A stretch of DNA of 64,000 nucleotides from Sulfurimonas sp. HSL-1716 (lineage in GTDB: Bacteria; Campylobacterota; Campylobacteria; Campylobacterales; Sulfurimonadaceae): the NCBI RefSeq assembly GCF_039645975.1, contig NZ_CP147918.1, forward strand, positions 248,001 through 312,000, in the 5' to 3' direction. The position numbers were made by a program, and so were the translations under genes. Positions within the stretch are counted from its first letter, which is position 1. Every line of letters starts with the position of its first letter. This document shows positions 34,654-42,755 of this stretch, piece by piece. Below the pieces are notes generated by a model, which was not told the origin of the DNA, made no database searches, and saw nothing but the letters and a program-made list of their open reading frames with translations.

Positions 34654-35571
34654 ATGGCGAAGAAATATAAAACGATTGACCTTTTCGCGGGTATAGGTGG
34701 CATTAGATTAGGGTTTGAAGCGCATGGATGTGAAACTGTTTTTTCATCAGAATGGGATGTTCATGCACAAAAAATGTATGAGGAAAATTTTGGTGAAAAA
34801 CCATTTGGCGATATAAATCTTATTGCACCGGAAGAAATTCCGAATCACGATATTCTATTGGCAGGATTTCCTTGTCAGCCCTTTAGTATTGCGGGAAAAC
34901 AACTTGGATTCGCAGATACACGAGGGACTCTTTTTTTTAATATTGAGTCTATATTGAAAGCAAAAAAACCTTATGCATTTTTATTGGAAAATGTAAGACG
35001 ATTGACGACTCATGATGGTGGTCGAACATTTCAGGTTATCTTAGATAAGCTTCAAGAACTTGGATATGTGGTTCATCATAAGATTTTTAATTCTCTCGAT
35101 TTCGGTCTTCCTCAAAAGAGGGAACGAATTTATATTGTAGGATTTTTGGAACCTATTGAGTTTGAATTTCCTGTGCCTCCAAAGTTTTATAGGCCATTAA
35201 GTGAAATTCTTGAACCTGATGAAGATATTCCGAAAAATTTCTTTCTTTCTGATACTATTAAAGAACAAAGATTTGCTGCCTTAAAAAAGGAACCTCCTTT
35301 CCCATCAATATGGCATCAAAACATAGGTGGTAATATATCTCCATTGCCATATTCTTGTGCATTGCGTGCTGGTGGAAGTTATAACTATCTTGTAGTTAAT
35401 GGAGTTAGAAGATTGACAGCGAGAGAAATGCTACGATTGCAAGGATTTCCTGATGATTTTAAAATAAACCTTCCCTATTCTCAAGCAAGAAAAGTGGCTG
35501 GTAATTCTGTGAGTGTTCCTGTTATAGAAGCAATCGCAAAACAAATGATGGATGCAATGAATAGCAAATGA
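34654..35571 (+). CDS. DNA (cytosine-5) methyltransferase
   Basis: A 305-aa C5-cytosine methyltransferase. Motif I DLFAGIGGIRLGFE, motif IV GFPCQPFSIAG with the catalytic Cys, motif VI ENVRRL, motif VIII QKRERIYIVGF and motif X (ARKVAGNSVSVPV) are all present, in order. The target-recognition domain is short. It stands six bases before a HaeII-like endonuclease gene and close to a Vsr gene, so it is the modification half of a type II system. AT-rich coding unlike the host core genes. Confidence 0.95.
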   Translation: MAKKYKTIDLFAGIGGIRLGFEAHGCETVFSSEWDVHAQKMYEENFGEKPFGDINLIAPEEIPNHDILLAGFPCQPFSIAGKQLGFADTRGTLFFNIESILKAKKPYAFLLENVRRLTTHDGGRTFQVILDKLQELGYVVHHKIFNSLDFGLPQKRERIYIVGFLEPIEFEFPVPPKFYRPLSEILEPDEDIPKNFFLSDTIKEQRFAALKKEPPFPSIWHQNIGGNISPLPYSCALRAGGSYNYLVVNGVRRLTAREMLRLQGFPDDFKINLPYSQARKVAGNSVSVPVIEAIAKQMMDAMNSK

Positions 35572-35577
35572 GAAGGA

Positions 35578-36618
35578 ATGGATATGGAATTTGAAGAAGC
35601 AAAAAAACTACTTGATAATGTGATTAAAAAAGGGCGAGTTCATTTTTACAAACCGATTCAAGTGGCTGAAATTTTATATAGAGACAGGATTGAAAAAGAC
35701 ATTAATCTAGCTGAACTTGAAACATACAGAGCTATTTCTAAAAAATGGCGAGATAAAATTTGCGAACAATTTGTCGGAAGGGTTAGCACTTCTTCGTCAA
35801 AATACCAAGATGATATATTTAATCAAACTGCTGTTCCACCTGAAGCATTAGTAGCCTTAGGCATTGTCAATCGTAGAGAAAATGGTAGCGTCGAATCATA
35901 TATTTATAATAAATTTTCTGAAAGATTTAATCAATTGTCTGATGCATTAAATTATTGTTATACCAATAAAAAAGACACATTTGACTTAAGTGCATTTTTA
36001 GACATCTTTTGGAATGAACCCGGATTAAGAAGAAGTATTGATAAAATTTATGAAATCGTTGTTTATGCATTATTTTCATCATTAATTGATGCACTTGAAG
36101 TCTCAGTCGAGATTAGTATGAATCCAGATAAACAAGACTTATTAAATGAATTTGCAGATTTTGCTAAGAATGTAATTCAACTGTCATCTGCCGCATCTAG
36201 TATAAAGTTAAAAGCTAGAATAAATCGGGTTGGAGTGACTAACGCGGCTGATAGGGGACTGGACATGTGGGCTAACTTTGGGTTGGCAATACAAATAAAG
36301 CATTTATCATTAACAGAGGAATTGGCTTCAAATATTGTTTCATCTGTATCGGCAGACCGAATTGTAATAGTATGTAAAGATGCTGAAGAGAAAATCATTA
36401 TTTCATTATTAACTCAAATAGGTTGGAAGTCGAGAATACAAAGCGTTATCACGGAAAGTCAGTTATTGAATTGGTATGAAAAAGCCCTTAGAGGCAAATT
36501 TTCAAGTTCAATTGGAAATAATTTGCATAAAAAAATTATGGATGAAATAATTATAGAATTTCCGACTACAGACAACGAGGAATTTTCAAAATTTCTTAAA
36601 AGTCGAAGTTATCAATAA
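35578..36618 (+). CDS. Probable type II restriction endonuclease, HaeII-like
   Basis: A 346-aa protein directly downstream of the C5 methyltransferase. From memory of the family it resembles HaeII (target RGCGCY): the EEAKKLLDNVIKKGRVHFYK opening, AEILYRDR, KWRDKICEQF, EPGLRRSIDKIYEIVVYALF, and the conserved INRVGVTNAADRGLDMWANF followed by AIQIKHLSLTEEL. The D...QIK residues of that last region could be the PD-(D/E)xK-like catalytic core. The assignment rests on recalled similarity; position beside a methyltransferase is independent support. Confidence 0.72.
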   Translation: MDMEFEEAKKLLDNVIKKGRVHFYKPIQVAEILYRDRIEKDINLAELETYRAISKKWRDKICEQFVGRVSTSSSKYQDDIFNQTAVPPEALVALGIVNRRENGSVESYIYNKFSERFNQLSDALNYCYTNKKDTFDLSAFLDIFWNEPGLRRSIDKIYEIVVYALFSSLIDALEVSVEISMNPDKQDLLNEFADFAKNVIQLSSAASSIKLKARINRVGVTNAADRGLDMWANFGLAIQIKHLSLTEELASNIVSSVSADRIVIVCKDAEEKIIISLLTQIGWKSRIQSVITESQLLNWYEKALRGKFSSSIGNNLHKKIMDEIIIEFPTTDNEEFSKFLKSRSYQ

Positions 36619-36665
36619 TTTTGATCTCAATCGCATTGCCATAATAGAAAAAACCAAGGATTGCT

Positions 36666-37079
36666 ATGGACACTTTCTCAACGGAACAACGAAGTTGGGT
36701 AATGCGTCAGGTAAAAGGAAAAAATACCAAGCCAGAAAGAGTTGTTAGAAAAATTCTATGGGATGCTGGGTATAGGTATCGGTTGAATGTGAAATCATTG
36801 CCAGGGACTCCGGACATAGCAATTAAAAAATTAAAAAAAGTTATTTTTGTAAATGGATGTTTTTGGCATGGTCATAAAAATTGTAGTAAAGCCAAAATCC
36901 CAAAGACTAGAATTGAATATTGGCAAGCTAAGATTGCTAGAAATATTGAGCGTGATAAACAGAATATACAAAATTTAGAGCAATTGGGCTACGATGTACT
37001 CGTAGTTTGGGAATGTGAAATAAAACGAAAATCAATTGATATGCTAACATCAAAATTGATTGATTTTATGATTAAGTAG
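36666..37079 (+). CDS. vsr: Very short patch repair endonuclease (Vsr)
   Basis: A 137-aa mismatch endonuclease that nicks at T:G pairs arising from 5-methylcytosine deamination. Family motifs: RSWVMRQVKGKNTKPERVVR, GTPDIAIKKLKKVIFVNGCF with the catalytic Asp, FWHGH, and a zinc-site region with CFWHGHKNC. Its presence fits the C5 methyltransferase two genes upstream. ATG 36666 follows an AAGGA sequence. Confidence 0.95.
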   Translation: MDTFSTEQRSWVMRQVKGKNTKPERVVRKILWDAGYRYRLNVKSLPGTPDIAIKKLKKVIFVNGCFWHGHKNCSKAKIPKTRIEYWQAKIARNIERDKQNIQNLEQLGYDVLVVWECEIKRKSIDMLTSKLIDFMIK

Positions 37080-37150
37080 ATGCACAAACAAAACGATTAT
37101 ACTACTACTTCCTGAATTTTAAAAATATTTTATTTAAAATCAAAATACGA

Positions 37151-37243
37151 CCATAAAATAGGGATAAAAAGCACTTCTTGCAAACAATCAATCTGACAAA
37201 ACAAATTAATTTTGACAGCAAAATCTGCGCAAAATCTACACAC
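37151..37243. repeat. ~92-bp direct repeat, right copy
   Basis: Counterpart of 34223-34314: same start (CCATAAAATAGG), same GCACTTCTTGCAAA core, and the same closing tandem 11-mers. No att core stands at the expected distance upstream. Confidence 0.75.
37221..37242. repeat. Tandem 11-bp repeats, putative integrase arm site (middle)
   Basis: AAATCTGCGCA followed by AAATCTACACA; same spacing and orientation as at 34292 and 43829. Confidence 0.62.
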
Positions 37244-37368
37244 CAATTTTTAAAAATAATTTAGATTATTGTACTCCTGAGTAGTATCCTCAAGATAAAA
37301 TCAAAGTTTCTTTGTAACTTTGCATGCAGCTTTTGTTTATTTTCTATTAATTATTTTTTCATAGTAGC

Positions 37369-37389
37369 GTGTAGAACTCTACACTTTTT
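37369..37389 (+). terminator. Terminator-like hairpin
   Basis: GTGTAG-AACT-CTACAC followed by TTTTT. A short stem, about 290 bases past vsr and 95 before the next gene; it may insulate the TIGR04255 operon. Confidence 0.4.
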
Positions 37390-37482
37390 AGTGAAAATCA
37401 ACTATATCCACACGGTTCTTTGGCAATTCTCCATATTTATGTATAATACAATATGAAACTTGTTATGTAGAAGAGGACTTTG

Positions 37483-38253
37483 ATGGCAAATCTAAAGAAT
37501 GCTCCCTTGATTGAATCTATTTTTGAATTAAGATGGGGAGAAATTAAAACAAACTATTATGAATTTAGTATTGAAGAGGAAAGTTTGCTTCCTGGTATTA
37601 TTGCAACTTTAGCTTTTCAAAATAAATATGTAGTATCTGAAAATTTGCAAAAAGGACAACATAACTTACCGCAACAAATAACTAATAGATTTAGAAAAGG
37701 CGAAAATACTTGGCCCTGCCTACAAATAGGAATGGGAATTTTTACCGTAAATCAAATTGCAAAAGATTATACGTGGACTAACTTTAAAAATGACATTATT
37801 CAAGGACTTATGTTTTTTCGGAATGAAACTGTATTAAAAAATATAAAAAATATTGATAGTGCCCAAGTAGTTTTAAGATATCAGGATGCTTTCTATCCTG
37901 ATAAAAATATTACAGTTGGAGATTACATATCTACTCATTTTCATCTAACTGCAGAATTACCTGCAAGTTTTTATGATAATTACATTGCAAGTAAAAATTT
38001 TAAAAAAATTAATATGCAATTTGAAGTTGAGTTAGATGACAACATGGGGACTGCTGCTTTAATGTTTTCAAATGCTATCATTAACGGTAAAGATGGCTTG
38101 TTGGTGGATACATCAATTATACAAAGTGTGAATAAAATTAGTCAAAATGCAAAATTTTCAACCGATTGTATTTCTGTCTGGTTAGAGAAGGCACACGATA
38201 TTCAAGAACATGCATTTAAAACTATAATAAAGGCTAGTGCGTATGACGAATAG
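37483..38253 (+). CDS. TIGR04255 family protein
   Basis: A 256-aa protein matching the sporadically distributed TIGR04255 family: LKNAPLIESIFELRWGEI at the N terminus, PCLQIGMGIFTVNQ, and VVLRYQDAFYP in the middle. The function is unknown; such genes often lie in variable islands next to other orphan genes. ATG 37483 has AGAGGA at 37472-37477; the in-frame TTG three bases upstream is less likely. First gene of a three-gene set; its stop overlaps the next start. Confidence 0.75.
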   Translation: MANLKNAPLIESIFELRWGEIKTNYYEFSIEEESLLPGIIATLAFQNKYVVSENLQKGQHNLPQQITNRFRKGENTWPCLQIGMGIFTVNQIAKDYTWTNFKNDIIQGLMFFRNETVLKNIKNIDSAQVVLRYQDAFYPDKNITVGDYISTHFHLTAELPASFYDNYIASKNFKKINMQFEVELDDNMGTAALMFSNAIINGKDGLLVDTSIIQSVNKISQNAKFSTDCISVWLEKAHDIQEHAFKTIIKASAYDE

Positions 38254-38794
38254 TATACAGATAGAAACCTATGAGCCTTATCTTGAAGTAGATGAAAATA
38301 GAATAATGAATGATATTATACAAAGTTCATTCTTTGCAATCAGAAAACAAAAGATCCCTAAAGAAAAAAGCAATATTTCTATATATGATTTGGTGGCAAA
38401 TACTAATAGTATGCAAGGGCTGTCTGAAACTGAAAAAAAAGATATTGTGGGAATGGGAAGTAGTTCTCTTTCTCTTAAATATCTTCATTTGATAGATTAT
38501 CCTCATATTGTTCACTTAATTCATAAGAGTGATATCAAAAGCATAAAAGAATTTAAACCTTCTTATTCTGAATTACACACTATATTGTTGAAAAAAGAAT
38601 TTACTAAGTATGAAACTGTATTAAGAGAAATAAAGATAGAAGAGTCTACAGGTCTTATTCTTGTTGGGTTATTAAGGTTAGCATATCCATGGAAAAAATA
38701 TATTACTAATTGGGAAGATTTTTTAGATAGGACAAAGGTGCAATTGCAAAGTATGGGTGAGAATATAGAGGAAGAGTTAATAGGATTAGTTTAA
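38243..38794 (+). CDS. Uncharacterised protein, middle gene of the TIGR04255 operon
   Basis: A 183-aa soluble protein not recognised as a known family. It begins MTNSIQIETYEPYLEVDENR and has a mixed alpha/beta look with no signal peptide or membrane segment. ATG 38243 overlaps the end of the TIGR04255 gene; a GTG six bases upstream is in frame. The next gene follows after two bases. The tight spacing on both sides suggests a complex or a coupled activity. Confidence 0.65.
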   Translation: MTNSIQIETYEPYLEVDENRIMNDIIQSSFFAIRKQKIPKEKSNISIYDLVANTNSMQGLSETEKKDIVGMGSSSLSLKYLHLIDYPHIVHLIHKSDIKSIKEFKPSYSELHTILLKKEFTKYETVLREIKIEESTGLILVGLLRLAYPWKKYITNWEDFLDRTKVQLQSMGENIEEELIGLV

Positions 38795-38796
38795 AG

Positions 38797-39486
38797 GTGA
38801 AAATACACTATTACTCGGATACATTCTTACTAAATATAGATACATTATCTGTTGCACTCACAAGTGATTGTGCTTTAACACAAAGTCATGCAGGTATTTT
38901 ATATATAGACTCTGAAGAGAATCCTAATTTACTTCATTTGGAAGGCTATAATAAATTAACAAACGAGTCTCCTTCAGATAAGTTTATTTGGCTGAATGTT
39001 CCTTTGAGTAAATCGAATAAGAAGTTGTTAGCACTTTATTGTGAGGATATTTTTGAAAAAAACAAGAAAGGTATCCCGTATGATATTGAACTTGAAGAAA
39101 CAAGTTTTGATGAAGATTTGGCATTCATAAAGAAGGATAAATTTGGAGGTTTAACATGTTCTACATTGATCATGCAAATTTTTAAAAGACATGCAATAGA
39201 AATTATAAATAGAGGAACATGGCCTATCAGAGAAGAGGATAAGTCAAAACAACTTTTATTTGTGTCAAGATGTACTCAAAAAATACCACTTTTACTTCAA
39301 AAAGAATATACTCAACAAAAAATGCTTGCAATTGCCAAGGGGATATCACGGTACAGACCAGAAGAAGTGGTGTGTGCAGCAAGTATGCTAAAGTATCCAC
39401 ATCCATTTTCTACTATTGATAAACCTTCAAAATTTTTATTAAAGAATGTCGAAGAATATAGGAAAAAACATAAAGAATGCCAATAA
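38797..39486 (+). CDS. Possible permuted papain-like (YiiX/NlpC-P60 type) protein
   Basis: A 229-aa protein starting at GTG 38797, AAAGG just before it. Two short stretches recall circularly permuted papain-like hydrolases, in which His precedes Cys: QSHAGILYIDSE near residue 30 and GGLTCSTLIMQIFK near residue 115. The rest is not recognised. If the guess is right it would be a cysteine hydrolase or amidase and the likely effector of the three-gene unit. No signal peptide. Tentative: only two motif-sized matches support the fold. Confidence 0.5.
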   Translation: MKIHYYSDTFLLNIDTLSVALTSDCALTQSHAGILYIDSEENPNLLHLEGYNKLTNESPSDKFIWLNVPLSKSNKKLLALYCEDIFEKNKKGIPYDIELEETSFDEDLAFIKKDKFGGLTCSTLIMQIFKRHAIEIINRGTWPIREEDKSKQLLFVSRCTQKIPLLLQKEYTQQKMLAIAKGISRYRPEEVVCAASMLKYPHPFSTIDKPSKFLLKNVEEYRKKHKECQ

Positions 39487-39522
39487 GAATAAAATCTATT
39501 TCACTAGTTAAGATTATAAAAT

Positions 39523-40692
39523 ATGTTGAAAATAAAGCTCTCTTATAATCTTATTTTTAATTCTTTCAGTTTTTATAATAAAAATATAGGAGATATTTTT
39601 TCAGAAAATGAAAAAGAAAACCTCTCCAAAAAACTCCTAAAAATAGTCGAATACGACTATATTATTAAAAACAAAAAACTTCCCTACAAACTCCCTCAAA
39701 ATATTCTTTATTTAATCTATTTCATAGGAGAGTACAAAAAAGCTTATTCTATTGCTTGTCAAAGAGAAAAAGATGATGAGGAAGATAAAGACACATTGGA
39801 AGCTTTAGGTAAAGGTTCTGCAAACAAAGAAAAACTCTTCAAAGAAAATCTCGCCAATATTTTAGATAAGTCAATACATATAAATGATAGACTTAAACTC
39901 TTTTTTGAGAACTTGCTTTTATTACCGCTTAAAAAACCTGAATATAAAAAAGTTGCTCTTTTGTTGCTAGGTACAACATATATATATTTTCCACTCCTTA
40001 AAAATCTTATAAACAAGATTCATCGTCATAATTTTTTCATGCAGATTGCACTAAAAGCTATGGAAGAAGCTTTAAAGTTCTATCAAGACACATATATAGC
40101 TAAAGATAAAATAATTAACTCTTCTTTCATCATGATCTATACCGTTTTGACTCAGAACCTAAAAATGGATGGAGATAAAGCTTTTAAACATACAAAGGAA
40201 CTTGTCAATACTTTTATAGATGCAACAAACAATACTGCTGATAGATATAGACAAAGCTATCTGACTGAAAAAGATATCTATTTAGCAGGAATATATAACG
40301 GTATGCCTATCTTTCAATGGTATATAAGTAATACAGAAGAACATTACTATAAGACAGAAGATATTGAAAACTTAAAACTGCTTCTTGAGAAACTTTACAA
40401 TAAGAAAGAGTTTGGTTTTACAGAATATTTTTTAGCATCCAGTGTCCTCAGAATGTTTAAAAATTCTAAATTAAATAATCTACAAGATATCGATAAATTT
40501 TTTCATGATGAACAAGCAATAAACACATGGATATACCAAATCCATAACATGTTTTCAGCTTTTCCAGCTCCACTTTTACAATACCTTCCACAACAGAAAA
40601 AATCTTTTGTATTAGGAACAATATCTCTTATAATAGGGATTTTTACCAAATTTGCAGAGCTAAAACTCAAACTATCACACCCAAAACCATAA
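39523..40692 (+). CDS. Uncharacterised protein
   Basis: A 389-aa protein not recognised. It is Lys-rich and mostly helical in appearance, with two hydrophobic stretches (KKVALLLLGTTYIYFPLL near residue 145 and FVLGTISLIIGIFTKFAEL near the C terminus) that could be membrane segments. It lies 36 bases after the papain-like gene and before the replication genes. Base use is as AT-rich as the rest of the element. It could be a membrane component of the element or a further accessory gene. Confidence 0.55.
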   Translation: MLKIKLSYNLIFNSFSFYNKNIGDIFSENEKENLSKKLLKIVEYDYIIKNKKLPYKLPQNILYLIYFIGEYKKAYSIACQREKDDEEDKDTLEALGKGSANKEKLFKENLANILDKSIHINDRLKLFFENLLLLPLKKPEYKKVALLLLGTTYIYFPLLKNLINKIHRHNFFMQIALKAMEEALKFYQDTYIAKDKIINSSFIMIYTVLTQNLKMDGDKAFKHTKELVNTFIDATNNTADRYRQSYLTEKDIYLAGIYNGMPIFQWYISNTEEHYYKTEDIENLKLLLEKLYNKKEFGFTEYFLASSVLRMFKNSKLNNLQDIDKFFHDEQAINTWIYQIHNMFSAFPAPLLQYLPQQKKSFVLGTISLIIGIFTKFAELKLKLSHPKP

Positions 40693-40744
40693 CTTCAAGA
40701 CAAAAACCAAATCACCAGTCATACTTTTCTCGTTGCAACATTAA

Positions 40745-40758
40745 GACAAAGCTTTGTC
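40745..40758. promoter_or_regulatory. 14-bp perfect palindrome upstream of the ssDNA-binding protein gene
   Basis: GACAAAGCTTTGTC lies 24 bases before ATG 40782. This is a likely dimeric-repressor operator controlling the element's replication genes; the regulator is unknown. Confidence 0.45.
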
Positions 40759-40781
40759 AAATCTAATTACAAGGATTTGAT

Positions 40782-41039
40782 ATGTTCATTATCAAAGGAA
40801 AACAACTGCATATATTTACAAGTGCAGACTTTACAAACAAAGAGACTGGTGAGACAGTCAAAGGCAAGGTAAAACTTCAGCTATTAGTTCAAACACCATT
40901 ACGTAACGGAGAAATTCGCAACGAGTTGATAGATATCTCTATCCCTAAAGAGAAATACAATCTCTATAAAGACAAGACTAACTCAATGGTAGAAGTCGAA
41001 GTCGGTGTCATAGGTAAATGTAGCTATTACGGTATCTGA
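40782..41039 (+). CDS. Probable ssDNA-binding protein (gene V-like)
   Basis: An 85-aa all-beta-looking protein with alternating polar/hydrophobic strands (KGKVKLQLLVQTPLRNGEI, ELIDISIPKEKYNLYK, MVEVEVGVIGKCSYYG). Size, strand pattern and position directly before a Rep_trans initiator fit the helix-destabilising proteins of filamentous phages and related plasmids. No strong single motif proves it. The 140-base gap after it holds strong hairpins. Confidence 0.5.
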   Translation: MFIIKGKQLHIFTSADFTNKETGETVKGKVKLQLLVQTPLRNGEIRNELIDISIPKEKYNLYKDKTNSMVEVEVGVIGKCSYYGI

Positions 41040-41054
41040 CCTTAAAAACTGAAA

Positions 41055-41127
41055 AAACGGCGGTGAGAGGCTCCGCGCCTGAGCGGAGATATACCCGCCG
41101 TTTGTCCGAGTGTTTGGTAACACTCGG
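41055..41127 (+). other. GC-rich nested hairpins, candidate rolling-circle origin or terminator
   Basis: The outer stem AAACGGCGG/CCGCCGTTT (41055-41063, 41095-41103) encloses an inner stem CTCCGC/GCGGAG (41071-41076, 41083-41088). A second hairpin, CCGAGTGTT-TGGT-AACACTCGG, follows at 41106-41127. They are strikingly GC-rich in an AT-rich element and lack a T-run, so a single-strand structure used in replication is more likely than a plain terminator. They sit between the ssDNA-binding protein gene and the Rep gene. Confidence 0.6.
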
Positions 41128-41179
41128 TTCTTAGCATATAACCATAAATTAAAAACAAAAAACATTACAAGGAGTAAAA

Positions 41180-42499
41180 ATGCAAGACAATACAACAAAT
41201 CCTGCTTACTCGCCAAAAGTGATCTGCGGGATAGACACTCTTTACTATTTTTATGAGACTAATGATTTATACGATGATTTTTTTATAGATATATTAGACC
41301 AGATGGAAGAGAGTAAAGGAAGATTTGAAAAACGGGATATATCCTATGCAAACAGTGATATAAAAGTCTCGATAAACAATCAGATATTTGAGTTCAACGG
41401 TAAAGCTCAAGGCTTCTACTGGTTCACAAATATGGATAACTTTGTCACGGTAGGATTCAAAGACAACCTGACAAACAGAGGATTAAATGATATACAAGTA
41501 CAGTTTACCGCTGTCGGAATTTATACACTGGGATTAAAAGCACTTCTTAGATATGTAGATGATATATTCAAAGAGGTAGTGACAGAGCATAAACCTATCA
41601 CCAGAGTCGATTTAAACACCTTTATACAAACGGATTTATCTTGGCTGACAAAAGATATGTTTGTCAGCAGAAAACGCAGATATGCGACTCACATGAAAGA
41701 GGTATCATCTAAATATAAACTGCAAACACTCTATATTGGAAGAGAGCCTTTTTTACTTCGTCTCTACGATAAGAAAGAGGAACTTAAAAACTCAAAGAAA
41801 AACGAGATGATGTATGAGTATTTTTTAAATAACGGTTTTACTCGTGAGGGAGATATATTCAACATAGAGTTTGAACTTCATAGAAAATATCTCAAGACCT
41901 ACAACATCGACACAGTTGATGACTTACTCGGTCATGCAGAGAAACTTTTTAAAGAGTGTATGGATTCAATCAGACTGGTGGACTTATCTACCATCTCGGA
42001 AAACTCCGTCAAGTCCAAGAATAGATACAAAGCAGATATGCATCCACTTTGGCAACATATAAGCGACTCATACGAGTTAAAAGAGTTTTTAGCACTGGAT
42101 TTTCCCTTAGAGAGAATGAAGCGTAAAAGCTATACTTATACGGTCGAGGAAGCTATAAAAGAGCAAGTGGCAATACTTAGAAAGGCATATATACACAACG
42201 TCATCATTGATGAACAGTTCTATGATGAAGCAAAAGATATGTTTGATAAGAGCAGAGAGCCTAAATACATACACAATGCTCCAATCAAAAAAGAGATCGA
42301 GATAGTTTATGAGAACATCTCCGAACCAGTAATTATAAAAGAGCTGAATGACTTGGAATTAGACAAGTATATTAAGAAACTAGAAGATGATCTGTTAAAG
42401 CCTGACTTGGATTCACACGTTCTGATAAAAAGACTCCAACTCGCATACATAGAGAAAAAGTCTCGTGGCAGAGCTTTAGAACAAGATTCTTTATTTTAG
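41180..42499 (+). CDS. Rep_trans-type replication initiation protein
   Basis: A 439-aa initiator resembling the Rep_trans family (plasmid RepC/phage RstA-like rolling-circle initiators). TRVDLNTFIQTD gives a beta-strand with Asp; LRLYDKKEELKNSKKNEMMY carries the LRxYDK motif holding the usual nicking-Tyr region; FNIEFELHRKYLK is the third family block. The C-terminal ~120 residues are helical and acidic. ATG 41180 follows AAGGAG. It is followed after seven bases by the Xis-like gene. It implies that the excised element can replicate. Confidence 0.75.
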   Translation: MQDNTTNPAYSPKVICGIDTLYYFYETNDLYDDFFIDILDQMEESKGRFEKRDISYANSDIKVSINNQIFEFNGKAQGFYWFTNMDNFVTVGFKDNLTNRGLNDIQVQFTAVGIYTLGLKALLRYVDDIFKEVVTEHKPITRVDLNTFIQTDLSWLTKDMFVSRKRRYATHMKEVSSKYKLQTLYIGREPFLLRLYDKKEELKNSKKNEMMYEYFLNNGFTREGDIFNIEFELHRKYLKTYNIDTVDDLLGHAEKLFKECMDSIRLVDLSTISENSVKSKNRYKADMHPLWQHISDSYELKEFLALDFPLERMKRKSYTYTVEEAIKEQVAILRKAYIHNVIIDEQFYDEAKDMFDKSREPKYIHNAPIKKEIEIVYENISEPVIIKELNDLELDKYIKKLEDDLLKPDLDSHVLIKRLQLAYIEKKSRGRALEQDSLF

Positions 42500-42506
42500 G
42501 TGGTGG

Positions 42507-42755
42507 ATGATGACTGACAGAGAGATACTTATCCAACTGCTCAATGATTTTCAAGCCATTAAGGATGCTTTTTTACAGCTTCCCGAATGGTTTTCGTTGG
42601 CAGAGATCGCAAAAGACAAACAAATGAGCCGACAGTCTCTAAGAGCAAAACTGTTAAGCGGTGAGTTTGAACCCGAAGTGGATTTTAAGTATGACGGGCA
42701 TAAAATAGTGATTGCAAGAAGTGCTGTTCCCAGAATCAGAAGGAAACGGCAATGA
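42507..42755 (+). CDS. Small helix-turn-helix protein, probable excisionase
   Basis: An 82-aa protein. WFSLAEIAKDKQMSRQSLRAKLL forms a MerR/Xis-type winged helix entry, ending with a basic tail (RIRRKRQ). Small HTH proteins coupled upstream of tyrosine integrases are usually excisionases or directionality factors. The stop overlaps the integrase ATG (ATGA). ATG 42510 is an alternative start. Confidence 0.72.
   Translation: MMTDREILIQLLNDFQAIKDAFLQLPEWFSLAEIAKDKQMSRQSLRAKLLSGEFEPEVDFKYDGHKIVIARSAVPRIRRKRQ

Larger units (their letters stand above)
37080..37482. other. Noncoding region after the restriction block
   Basis: 403 bases without a credible gene. Holds the second ~92-bp repeat with its tandem 11-mers, a short terminator-like hairpin (37369-37389) and the upstream region of the TIGR04255 gene. 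It lacks any copy of the tRNA-Leu core. Confidence 0.55.
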
